A stretch of DNA of 64,000 nucleotides from Methylotenera oryzisoli (GTDB lineage: Bacteria > Pseudomonadota > Gammaproteobacteria > Burkholderiales > Methylophilaceae). Positions 15,547 to 23,515 of the stretch are shown one piece after another (position 1 is the first letter of the stretch; every line of letters starts with the position of its first letter). Both the position numbers and the translations under genes were made by a program. Below the pieces are notes generated by a model, which saw nothing but the letters and a program-made list of their open reading frames with translations, had not been told where the DNA came from and made no database searches. The DNA is taken from contig NZ_PQVH01000002.1 of assembly GCF_004661485.1 (NCBI RefSeq), forward strand, positions 62,001 to 126,000. Reading direction: 5' to 3'.

Positions 15547-17061
15547 ATGAAAAAGAAATTTACACTAAAAGCAAAATATGACCCGCTACTGAAAGAGCCT
15601 GCCTATATAGCTCTTACACTGCTGACCCTTATTACTACTCTATTGTTACTTGGCTATCATCTTTGGCAGACTCACACACAAGCGCTAGATGAAGCAGATA
15701 CCAATAGTGGGAATCTTGCTTGGGTACTCGAGGAGCGTTTGGACACAACTTTTCGTAGAATTGATGCAGACATTTCTCAAATTGCAAATAAAGTAGTTAC
15801 TGAAGAGTATAAGTATAATGATTTCAAGAAGTGGACAAGCTATCTTGCTGGCTTTAAGAAAAACTTTCCTGAAGTTAATGGGTACTATATTTTTGATGCT
15901 ACAGGTCAAATGCTATCTAGTTCAGAACCAAATGATCAACCCATCAACATCTCTGATAGAGAACATTTCCAGGCATTACGAGACAACCCCAATAAAGCAC
16001 TAGTATTTTCTGATGTGCTTATATCAAGAACCAATGGGCGGCCAATGATGGTGGTTGCTCGCAGCATACGCAATCATCGTGGTCAATTCATTGGAATTAC
16101 GTCTGCTACAATTGATCTAGACCACTTTCAGACGTTGTTTAACTCTATAAGAGTTGGCTCAACGGGCTCGATTACTTTAATGCGCAAAGACAACCAGAAA
16201 CTAGTACTTCGATATCCGTCAAACCCTTCTGATTACAACAAAGAGTTCATTTCAAAACAAGCACAACGTATTCTTAAAGGTGAAAGAGCTGGTGTCGAAC
16301 GCTATATCTCACAAGTTGATAATGTTTTTCGTATTGGTTCTTTTCGCGCACTAACTGACTACCCATTTTTCGTAAACGTTGCCTTTGCTGAGACAAGTGC
16401 GCTCGCACAATGGAGAAGTATGGCATTTAGATCAATTATTGGCACATCAGTATTTATAGTAGCACTGATTTTTTTACAAATTAGGCTTTGGCGTACAGAA
16501 AATTTACGTCGAAATGCTATCAAAAAACTGGATAGAGCTGCGCAAATTGATGAGCTCACCAATCTTCCCAATCGCCGTAATTTTATGATGAAGGCGGAAG
16601 ATGAGCTGTCCCGTACCACGCGTAACGGTGGTTGCCTAACGGTGCTTATGATTGACATTGACAAGTTCAAGAACATTAACGACACATATGGGCATGAGTC
16701 AGGAGACGTAGTACTCAGGAAATTTGGAGAGTTATGCCAAGTATCTATGCGCACTTACGACATAGTTGGACGAATTGGTGGGGAAGAGTTTGCACTTTTG
16801 TTACCCAATACTAATCTTGCGCTAGGAGTCGAAGTTGCTGAGCGAATACGAAGGAATATAGAAAGTGCGTCAATAAAAACGACAGATGGTCAGATTATCC
16901 ACTTTACTGTTTCAATTGGTGTATCTGCATTAACTCGAGACAACACTTCGATCGACATTTTGCTGAATCATTCAGATAAAGCTATGTATGAAGCAAAACA
17001 TAGTGGTCGCAATAGGGTGCATGTATTTTCTTCAGATGTGCAAATGATTAAACAAAACTAA
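15547..17061 (+). CDS. Membrane diguanylate cyclase with Cache sensor
   Basis: An inner-membrane enzyme making cyclic-di-GMP. A helix near the N terminus (PAYIALTLLTLITTLLLLG) and a second after about 280 residues (IIGTSVFIVALIFLQI) bracket a periplasmic dCache-like sensor (VNGYYIFDATGQML, REHFQAL, GRPMMVVARSI). The cytoplasmic GGDEF domain has an intact RIGGEEF signature, an RTYD inhibitory site five residues upstream, and DIDKFKNINDTYGHESGD for metal and substrate. I start at ATG 15547; a TTG at 15496 would add 17 residues, and neither has a strong ribosome site. The ligand is unknown; Cache domains of this kind usually bind small organic acids or amino acids. Confidence 0.9.
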   Translation: MKKKFTLKAKYDPLLKEPAYIALTLLTLITTLLLLGYHLWQTHTQALDEADTNSGNLAWVLEERLDTTFRRIDADISQIANKVVTEEYKYNDFKKWTSYLAGFKKNFPEVNGYYIFDATGQMLSSSEPNDQPINISDREHFQALRDNPNKALVFSDVLISRTNGRPMMVVARSIRNHRGQFIGITSATIDLDHFQTLFNSIRVGSTGSITLMRKDNQKLVLRYPSNPSDYNKEFISKQAQRILKGERAGVERYISQVDNVFRIGSFRALTDYPFFVNVAFAETSALAQWRSMAFRSIIGTSVFIVALIFLQIRLWRTENLRRNAIKKLDRAAQIDELTNLPNRRNFMMKAEDELSRTTRNGGCLTVLMIDIDKFKNINDTYGHESGDVVLRKFGELCQVSMRTYDIVGRIGGEEFALLLPNTNLALGVEVAERIRRNIESASIKTTDGQIIHFTVSIGVSALTRDNTSIDILLNHSDKAMYEAKHSGRNRVHVFSSDVQMIKQN

Positions 17062-17210
17062 TATAGAAATATTTTCCATAATATTAATCTTATCAAGAAA
17101 TTATAGCTATCAATAGGCTACTCTTATTTACTGAACTTGCCTTATGAAATTATTTAAATATGAGACGTAGTATTCGTTCATATATGGCAATAAATTTAGA
17201 GGAAATAGAC

Positions 17211-17249
17211 ATGGCAGTGTTTTTTAAATCACACAGCAGGCTTTTATAA
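17211..17249 (+). CDS. Possible leader peptide 1 (12 residues)
   Basis: MAVFFKSHSRLL, preceded at 8 bases by the strong ribosome site AGAGGAA (17198-17204). An in-frame ATG at 17184 would make it 21 residues. It has the best initiation signal in the mgtA leader, which is why I list it; whether it is translated is unknown. Confidence 0.35.
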   Translation: MAVFFKSHSRLL

Positions 17250-17292
17250 ACAAGCCACCAATCAACTTTAGTGTTCAATCGACTTAAGTTTG

Positions 17293-17337
17293 ATGCGCAT
17301 TGTCTCACACTTGCCTCAGTCATCTTTACGGTCATGA
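17293..17337 (+). CDS. Possible leader peptide 2 (14 residues)
   Basis: MRIVSHLPQSSLRS. Its TGA overlaps the ATG of the next mini-frame (ATGA at 17334-17337). No convincing ribosome site. Confidence 0.22.
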   Translation: MRIVSHLPQSSLRS

Positions 17338-17366
17338 AAGATTTAAATTTTCTGAAAGCATTCTAA
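17334..17366 (+). CDS. Possible leader peptide 3 (10 residues), abutting mgtA
   Basis: MKDLNFLKAF, whose TAA is immediately followed by the mgtA ATG. It overlaps mini-frame 2 by four bases. This would allow translational coupling into mgtA, which itself has only a weak GAAAG site. Confidence 0.28.
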   Translation: MKDLNFLKAF

Positions 17367-19931
17367 ATGCAAGAAAACTTTAACACTAAACCATGGTGGC
17401 TAGAATTTCCGAATAACATCGGATCTGAAAACTTATTTGAAGCTAATGAAGCTAAAGGTTTAACTTCAAGAGAAGCTAAAATAAGGCTAGCAAAATTTGG
17501 GTTTAATACTTTTAATGAAACTCAAGCCAAATCCTTACTGTTTCAGTATCTACAACGTTTCAAAAATCCACTTGTCATTATTTTATTAGTAGCAAGTGCC
17601 ATTTCAGCATTTACTGGCGAGCTAACTAACTTCTTAATTATTAGCTTTATGGTTTTGTTGAGTGTTACCTTGGACTTTTTTCAAGAGTATCGAGCTAATG
17701 CTGCAGCTTTGAAATTAAAACAATCTGTTTCTATTCGTACTCTAGTTTTACGCGATGGGTTACCTCAAGAGATTGATGCTAATTTTATCGTTCCAGGCGA
17801 TATTGTGATGTTGTCTGCAGGAAATCTAATTCCGGCTGATGGCGTTATATTAGAAGCTAAAGATTTTTTTGTACGACAGGCTTTATTAACAGGAGAATCA
17901 TACCCTGTAGAAAAGCGTCCAGATAAGCCAGCAGATACCGCTATTAATTTGCAAGATGCATCTAATGCTCTTTTTATGGGAACATCAGTCATTAGCGGTA
18001 GTGCGACTATGCTAGTGATCAAAACTGGAGCCGATACTGCAGTTGGAGAAATTGCGGATAAAGTATCGCAACCCTCAAAACCCACTTCATTTGAAATTGG
18101 AACACATCGCTTTGGTCTGTTAATCATGCGGTTAACCATTTTTATGGTGATGTTTGTATTGTTTGTAAATGCTTATTTTCATAAACCTTGGTTAGAGTCT
18201 TTTTTATTTGCAGTTGCTTTAGCTGTAGGGCTAACACCAGAGCTTCTTCCGATGGTCGTTTCTGTTACTTTGTCACGTGGCGCAATGCGTATGGCAAAGA
18301 AAAAGATGATTGTTAAGCGGCTCTCAGCAATCCAAGATTTAGGCTCGATGGATGTTCTTTGCACTGATAAAACAGGTACTTTGACCGAGGCCAAAATTAA
18401 GCTTGAAAAACACATAGATGCTCTAGGTAAAACTAGTGAGCGTGTAATCGAGTTGGCTTATTTTAATAGCTTCTTTGAGTCGGGCCTAAAAAGCCCACTT
18501 GACGAGGCGATTATCTCTCACCAACATGTTGAAATTGGTACGTGGAAGAAAGTTGATGAAGTACCTTTCGACTTTGAGCGCCGCCGTGTTTCTGTCTTAA
18601 TTGATAATGGAGAGTCACGCTGGCTTATAGTTAAAGGAGCACCTGATGAAATTATTGGATTGTGTAGCCATTACGAGTTGGAAGGCGCCAAAAATTCAGA
18701 GGTGTTAGATGAAGCGTCTCGACTATTACTACGTATTGAACAGCACAAGTTGGAAGAGGATGGGTTTAGAGTTTTAGGCATAGCTTGGCGAAAAGTCACT
18801 TTTGATCATCAACATGCGGTATTGGGCGATGAAGCAGAGTTGGTTTTTGTTGGGTTTGCAGCATTTCTTGATCCGCCGAAAGAGGGAGTGGCTGAAGCTT
18901 TAGAGTCGCTTAAGAAAGTTGGCGTAGCAATTAAAATTGTAACTGGTGATAGTGAGCTGGTTACTCGGCATGTCTGTAATCAACTCAAAATATCTGTGAT
19001 CGGTCAACTTACTGGTGCTGAAGTAGCATTAATGGATGATTATGCGCTTCGTGCCAAAGTTGAAAGCATTAATCTGTTCTGCCGAATGAACCCATCACAA
19101 AAAGATAGAGTAATCTTAGCGTTGAAATCAAATGGGCATGTAGTCGGTTATCTTGGTGATGGCATCAATGATGCACCACCTTTACATTCTGCAGATGTAG
19201 GAATGTCAGTAGAGTCTGCAGTTGATGTTGCAAAAGAAGCGGCAGATATTATTCTGCTTAAGCAAGACCTTCATGTTCTGCATGCTGGGGTAATGGAGGG
19301 TCGGCGTACATTCAGCAATATTATGAAGTACATGATGATGGGCACAAGTTCAAACTTTGGCAATATGTTTAGCATGGCTGGGGCAGCTCTGTTCTTACCA
19401 TTTTTACCAATGCTCCCAACTCAGATTCTCCTCAACAATATCCTCTATGACATATCTGAGCTACCGATTCCCTTGGATAAAGTTGATGCCGCGGATACAC
19501 ATAATCCACGAGTTTTGAATATAGACTTTATACGGAATTTTATGTTCGTCATTGGTCCAATTAGCTCTATGTTTGATTTTTTAACTTTTTATGTCATGTT
19601 GGTCATGTTACAAGCGAATGAACAGCTCTTTCAAACTGGTTGGTTTGTGGAGTCATTATGCACACAGGTCATGGTGATTTTTATCATCCGTACCCGTGGG
19701 AATCCACTTAAAAGTCATGCTCACCCACTGCTGATTGCAACTTCTTTGATGATCGTGGGGATCGCAATTATCTTGCCATTTACATCAATTGGAACTTATT
19801 TTGGCTTTGTCTCGCCCCCTACGAAGTTTTATTTGATATTAGGAGGCATGATGTTTACTTATCTTTGTATGGTTGAATTAGCAAAACAAGTGTTTTATCA
19901 CAATTATAAATTGTTAAAAGTAGGAAACTAG
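17367..19931 (+). CDS. mgtA: Magnesium-importing P-type ATPase (MgtA type)
   Basis: An inner-membrane P3B ATPase that imports Mg2+. The 854-residue protein has all the P-type hallmarks: Thr175-Gly-Glu-Ser (actuator domain), phosphorylated Asp334 in CTDKTGTLT, a KGAPDEI nucleotide-domain motif, and GDGINDAPPLHSADVGMS from residue 597. Membrane helices lie in the usual 2+2+6 pattern, and the N-terminal segment (GLTSREAKIRLAKFGFN) is a cation-ATPase N domain. Length is a little shorter than enterobacterial MgtA (about 900). The gene is visibly more AT-rich than the genes to its right and ends 22 bases from a truncated convergent gene, both suggesting acquisition by transfer. Confidence 0.9.
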   Translation: MQENFNTKPWWLEFPNNIGSENLFEANEAKGLTSREAKIRLAKFGFNTFNETQAKSLLFQYLQRFKNPLVIILLVASAISAFTGELTNFLIISFMVLLSVTLDFFQEYRANAAALKLKQSVSIRTLVLRDGLPQEIDANFIVPGDIVMLSAGNLIPADGVILEAKDFFVRQALLTGESYPVEKRPDKPADTAINLQDASNALFMGTSVISGSATMLVIKTGADTAVGEIADKVSQPSKPTSFEIGTHRFGLLIMRLTIFMVMFVLFVNAYFHKPWLESFLFAVALAVGLTPELLPMVVSVTLSRGAMRMAKKKMIVKRLSAIQDLGSMDVLCTDKTGTLTEAKIKLEKHIDALGKTSERVIELAYFNSFFESGLKSPLDEAIISHQHVEIGTWKKVDEVPFDFERRRVSVLIDNGESRWLIVKGAPDEIIGLCSHYELEGAKNSEVLDEASRLLLRIEQHKLEEDGFRVLGIAWRKVTFDHQHAVLGDEAELVFVGFAAFLDPPKEGVAEALESLKKVGVAIKIVTGDSELVTRHVCNQLKISVIGQLTGAEVALMDDYALRAKVESINLFCRMNPSQKDRVILALKSNGHVVGYLGDGINDAPPLHSADVGMSVESAVDVAKEAADIILLKQDLHVLHAGVMEGRRTFSNIMKYMMMGTSSNFGNMFSMAGAALFLPFLPMLPTQILLNNILYDISELPIPLDKVDAADTHNPRVLNIDFIRNFMFVIGPISSMFDFLTFYVMLVMLQANEQLFQTGWFVESLCTQVMVIFIIRTRGNPLKSHAHPLLIATSLMIVGIAIILPFTSIGTYFGFVSPPTKFYLILGGMMFTYLCMVELAKQVFYHNYKLLKVGN

Positions 19932-19953
19932 CTTAACAGGGAAACGTTGGGAA

Positions 19954-20391
19954 TCACTTTAGTGATGTGGACTGTGTTTTATGTCCGTGCGTGTGCGTGA
20001 GGCGTTCAATTATTGTGTGCAGGCAGTCGACATCTTCTATAAACTTGATTTTTCCATACACATGCACTGCTTGGTAGTTCCAGATAGTAGGTACTTGCCG
20101 GTGAGTATCGTGTTTGCTTGGGTACCAGTTGGGTGATACGTATGCATCTAGACCCCTAAAAATCACCAGTACATCATCGTCGCCTGTGGTTTCCTGCCAA
20201 ATCGGATTAGCTCTTGCTACATGTGCTCGCAGAGTGCCAAGCTCTACACTGCATGTATCCATCTCAAAAGGAAGGTGGTTGGCTTCTAGGCCATTGGTGC
20301 TTTGTGTTACCAATGTACCCAGTGGGTGAGATGTCATGATATCAAAAAGCGCCTGCGGGCGATTTTCTGCAAAATGTGGTGGAATATACAT
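19954..20391 (-). pseudogene. 3'-truncated PaiB-like FMN-binding protein
   Basis: The protein begins MYIPPHFAENRPQALFDIM and continues through PLGTLVTQ, LRAHVARANPIWQ, DVLVIFRGLDAYVSPNWYPS and VPTIWNYQAVHVYGKI, closely following the PaiB family (FMN-binding split-barrel, often labelled negative transcriptional regulator). It stops after about 145 residues, whereas family members run to about 205-215 and end in a KLSQN-containing segment that is absent. The convergent mgtA gene ends only 22 bases beyond the stop, so the missing part cannot be encoded there. It is therefore probably a remnant, although a shortened but working barrel is not excluded. The ATG at 20391 is chosen because homologues start MYIP. 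Confidence 0.75.
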
Positions 20392-20437
20392 CGCTAACTT
20401 TATGGTGTTGAAGACATTGGTTTTATGTAATGGCTGA

Positions 20438-20671
20438 TTAGTTTTCAGGAATGGCAACCGAGCGCACCAAGACAAAGCGCTTTTGCTTAGTGATGGTTGC
20501 TGAGCATTTGGCTAAACTGTCAGCAAGATTGGTCAGGCATGGGCGCTCATTGTTTGTTTTTTGTAGGCCGTGTGAGGCTGCATTTGTTTGGCTGCTTGGC
20601 TCCTCCACTTGGCCACGACAGCCTGTTATTGCTAACAAAATTAAAGTTGCTGATAGCACAATGAGTTTCAT
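20438..20671 (-). CDS. Small lipoprotein of unknown function
   Basis: A 77-residue protein starting MKLIVLSATLILLAITGC, a clear lipoprotein signal with Cys18. The mature part is short, polar and carries two more cysteines (RPCLTNLADSLAKC). I chose the internal ATG at 20671 because the signal sequence starts there; a longer frame would put 11 extra residues before it. It sits 46 bases upstream of the truncated paiB-like gene on the same strand and diverges from a MocR regulator. No family recognised. Confidence 0.6.
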   Translation of the reverse strand: MKLIVLSATLILLAITGCRGQVEEPSSQTNAASHGLQKTNNERPCLTNLADSLAKCSATITKQKRFVLVRSVAIPEN

Positions 20672-20731
20672 GATGAGGTTATTCCGTGTATTGACTAACA
20701 GCACTATAACTTTCTATACCATGACACTACA

Positions 20732-20766
20732 TGTACAATTTGTTATTCACTAGATATAACTGTACA
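20732..20766. promoter_or_regulatory. Pair of TGTACA sites in the MocR/lipoprotein divergent region
   Basis: TGTACA at 20732-20737 and at 20761-20766, 29 bases start to start, immediately before the regulator's ATG. Two spaced copies are what MocR/GntR-type dimers often use, so these may be its autoregulatory sites. Confidence 0.4.
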
Positions 20767-20778
20767 GGTCAAAATACC

Positions 20779-22209
20779 ATGCCAGAAGCATTGCCTTTAC
20801 TTACATTAAATCCTGAAGACACTGTGCCCCTAGTCGAGCAAATTGTTGCTGGGATTAAGCGCTTAACTGAGGAGCGTGTACTGCGGGTTGGCACGCGCTT
20901 ACCTTCTATACGTAACTTTGCCATCCAGCATAATGTCAGCAGATTTACTGTGGTCGATGCTTATGATCGATTAGTTGCATTAGGCTATTTGGCGTCTCGT
21001 CGAGGTTCCGGTTTTTATGTTGCGGCACGGCAGCAGGTTGAAGTTTCCACCGCAAGCACTTGCCGCCTAGACCAGGCTGATGATGTGTTATGGCTGTTGC
21101 ATAATACTTTTCAAGATATATCCGGGGCAGTCAGGCCTGGTTGTGGTTGGCTGCCTAGTGATTGGTTAAACCCGAGTGTGATACAGAAAAGCTTGCATGA
21201 GCTATCACGTAAGCCGGGTGAGTTTTTAACAGGTTATGGTGATGTGAGTGGCTACCAGCCACTACGGCAGCATTTATTGCAAAAGCATTTGTCTGATATT
21301 GGCATTAGTGCCGAAGTGAATCAAGTTATCATGACCAACGGCGCTACGCATGGTTTAGATCTAGCTGCGCGTCTTTTGATTAGGCCCGGAGACGCTGTTT
21401 TGATTGATGATCCTGGTTATTACACACTGTTTGGTTATTTAAAAACACTGGGTGCCAAGTTGATTGGCGTTCCACGCAATATAAACGGGCCCGATGTGGC
21501 GCGCATGGAGCAATTGATTCAGGAGTTTCATCCTAAATTATTTTTTACCAATACCGTGCTGCATAATCCAACTGGTACTAGCACCAGTTTAGCAGTGGCG
21601 CACCAAATTTTACAGTTGGCAGAAAAGCATCAACTATACATTGTAGAAGATGATATTTACGGAGATTTACATCCAAGTAGCGCGCCTAGACTTGCAACAT
21701 TAGATCAGCTTAAGCGGGTAATCTATATTAGCAGTTTCTCTAAGACTATATCGGCTAGCTTGCGTGTAGGTTTTATTGCCTGTGCGCCAGAGTTGGCTGC
21801 TAGGCTGCTGGATTTAAAACTGCTTTCCGGGCTGACTACTTCTGAGATTAACCAGCGAATTATGTACCAGATCCTAATTGAGGGGCGTTATCGCAAACAT
21901 ATAGAGCGTGTACGTTCACGCTTGCAGGAAGTGCGCGGACAGGTGATTGAGCAGCTGGAGCACAGCGGCCTTACATTGCATGTGGACCCTGTTGGAGGCA
22001 TGTTTGTATGGGCGCAACTGCCGGCGGGGCAGAACGCTGCAGAGGTTGCCACATTGGCAACGCGAGAAAATATCATGCTGGCACCGGGTAACTTGTTTCG
22101 TCCTTATCAAGAGCCGTCATCATGGTTGCGCTTTAATGTGGCGCATTGCAATGATGATAGGATTTTTGACTTCTTAAAGCGGCAAGTAGGCATGAAAGCG
22201 ACTAGTTAG
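20779..22209 (+). CDS. MocR/PdxR-type regulator (GntR HTH + aminotransferase-like)
   Basis: A PLP-binding transcription regulator of 476 residues. Residues 1-80 are a GntR winged helix (VEQIVAGIKRL, GTRLPSIRNFAIQHNVSRFTVVDAYDRL, GSGFYV); the rest is a class-I aminotransferase fold with TNGATHGLDLAARLL, HNPTGTSTSL, IVEDDIYGDL and the PLP lysine in ISSFSKTISASLRVGF. MocR genes are commonly divergent from paiB-like FMN-binding genes, as here, so the truncated gene may be its former target. I chose ATG 20779 (MPEALPLL); an ATG at 20731 would place the TGTACA sites inside the gene. Confidence 0.87.
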   Translation: MPEALPLLTLNPEDTVPLVEQIVAGIKRLTEERVLRVGTRLPSIRNFAIQHNVSRFTVVDAYDRLVALGYLASRRGSGFYVAARQQVEVSTASTCRLDQADDVLWLLHNTFQDISGAVRPGCGWLPSDWLNPSVIQKSLHELSRKPGEFLTGYGDVSGYQPLRQHLLQKHLSDIGISAEVNQVIMTNGATHGLDLAARLLIRPGDAVLIDDPGYYTLFGYLKTLGAKLIGVPRNINGPDVARMEQLIQEFHPKLFFTNTVLHNPTGTSTSLAVAHQILQLAEKHQLYIVEDDIYGDLHPSSAPRLATLDQLKRVIYISSFSKTISASLRVGFIACAPELAARLLDLKLLSGLTTSEINQRIMYQILIEGRYRKHIERVRSRLQEVRGQVIEQLEHSGLTLHVDPVGGMFVWAQLPAGQNAAEVATLATRENIMLAPGNLFRPYQEPSSWLRFNVAHCNDDRIFDFLKRQVGMKATS

Positions 22210-22331
22210 CTTATTGCTCTAGTGCAGTCTATGCTGTCAGATGTAGGTGGATGACGCGGCGTTATTTTTAAAATCGGCTGGGTGGCTATGTTAGAATCCA
22301 AGCATGATTTTTAACTTATTGATGGCTTAGT

Positions 22332-23021
22332 ATGGCACGTTTTCACATTATTATCCCTGCAGCTGGTATTGGTAATCGGATGGAAACCGCTATTCCCAAG
22401 CAGTACTTACCTTTGTCTGGCAAGCCGATGATTTCCTACAGTATCCAGACGTTTTTTGCTTCCCCACGTATTGCCAGTATTCATTTGGCATTAAGTCCAG
22501 AGGATTATTTCTGGCGTAATCTTGATCTGGATGCTAACAGCAGGTTGCAGTTGCATTACACCGGCGGCGAAACGCGCGCGGAGACTGTGTTAAACACTTT
22601 GCAGGCCTTGCAGTCGCAGATAGATGAGGATGACTGGATATTGGTGCATGATGCTGCGCGGCCAGGGCTAACATTAGCTTTGCTCAATACCTTGCTAGAT
22701 AGTTTAGAGCATGATGCGGTTGGCGGACTGCTGGCACTGCCATTGGCTGATACCTTAAAACAATCCAATGCCGATTCTCGTGTAAAAGATACGATTCCTC
22801 GTGATGGTCTCTGGCAAGCACAAACGCCGCAAATGTTCCGTTATAGCCTGCTGAAGCGCGCTTTAGAAAACTTTGACGGTGCTCCTACAGATGAAGCGCA
22901 AGCCATTGAGGCACTCGGCTTGGAACCAAAGCTGGTGGTGGGCTCGCTAAGAAACATGAAAATTACCTACCCACAAGATATGGCATTGATGGAAGTGTTA
23001 ATACAAAAGGAAATCGCATAA
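22332..23021 (+). CDS. ispD: 2-C-methyl-D-erythritol 4-phosphate cytidylyltransferase
   Basis: The third enzyme of the MEP isoprenoid pathway: it joins CTP and MEP to give CDP-ME. The 229-residue protein has the nucleotide-binding signature [19 protein letters not shown] with its Gly, Arg and Lys residues, then [15 protein letters not shown] and [11 protein letters not shown], all conserved in IspD. Its TAA overlaps the ATG of ispF by one base, so the pair is coupled; this ispD-ispF arrangement is common in proteobacteria. Confidence 0.95.
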   Translation: MARFHIIIPAAGIGNRMETAIPKQYLPLSGKPMISYSIQTFFASPRIASIHLALSPEDYFWRNLDLDANSRLQLHYTGGETRAETVLNTLQALQSQIDEDDWILVHDAARPGLTLALLNTLLDSLEHDAVGGLLALPLADTLKQSNADSRVKDTIPRDGLWQAQTPQMFRYSLLKRALENFDGAPTDEAQAIEALGLEPKLVVGSLRNMKITYPQDMALMEVLIQKEIA

Positions 23022-23494
23022 TGAGAATTGGTCATGGCTTTGATGTGCATGCTTTAGTGGTTGGTCGCAAGTGCATTATTGGCGGGGTGGATATTCCGCA
23101 CGACAAGGGGTTGGATGGTCATTCGGATGCAGATGTATTGCTGCATGCAATTTGTGATGCCTTGCTGGGGGCTGTGGCGCTAGGTGATATTGGTAAACAT
23201 TTTCCTCCAACCGATATGCGCTACAAGGGCATAGATTCCCGTCAGTTGCTAAGGCATGTGGTGAACTTAGTGCGAGAGCATGGTTATGTTGTTGGCAATA
23301 TTGATGCCACCGTGATGTGCGAGGCGCCTAAATTAGGGCCACATACTGCTGCCATGTGTGTGCATATCGCGGCTGATTGTGGTGTTGAAGTGACACAAAT
23401 TAACGTGAAGGCGACCACGACCGAGAAGCTTGGCTTTACGGGCCGGGGTGAAGGCATTGCGGCAGAGGCTGTATGCTTGTTGCAGCCTATCTAA
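23021..23494 (+). CDS. ispF: 2-C-methyl-D-erythritol 2,4-cyclodiphosphate synthase
   Basis: The fifth MEP-pathway enzyme, a trimer that cyclises CDP-ME 2-phosphate. The 157-residue protein shows the zinc ligands Asp8 and His10 (GFDVHAL) and His42 (VLLHAICD), [22 protein letters not shown] and the C-terminal [18 protein letters not shown]. Full length. It directly follows ispD, and an ABC exporter gene begins 21 bases after its stop. Confidence 0.96.
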   Translation: MRIGHGFDVHALVVGRKCIIGGVDIPHDKGLDGHSDADVLLHAICDALLGAVALGDIGKHFPPTDMRYKGIDSRQLLRHVVNLVREHGYVVGNIDATVMCEAPKLGPHTAAMCVHIAADCGVEVTQINVKATTTEKLGFTGRGEGIAAEAVCLLQPI

Positions 23495-23515
23495 TCACAT
23501 CTATCTAAGGCTATT

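Larger units (their letters stand above)
17062..17366 (+). promoter_or_regulatory. Leader region of mgtA
   Basis: About 305 bases between the cyclase and mgtA, AT-rich, with three very short open frames in the sense direction. The last ends exactly at the mgtA start. In enterobacteria mgtA is controlled by a leader with a short peptide gene; the layout here is reminiscent, but no sequence similarity to those leaders is visible. Confidence 0.4.

Noticed and set aside
17150-17335. Minus-strand open frame of 61 codons in the mgtA leader
   Set aside because: No ribosome site, no recognisable domain, and it is antisense to the leader of mgtA.
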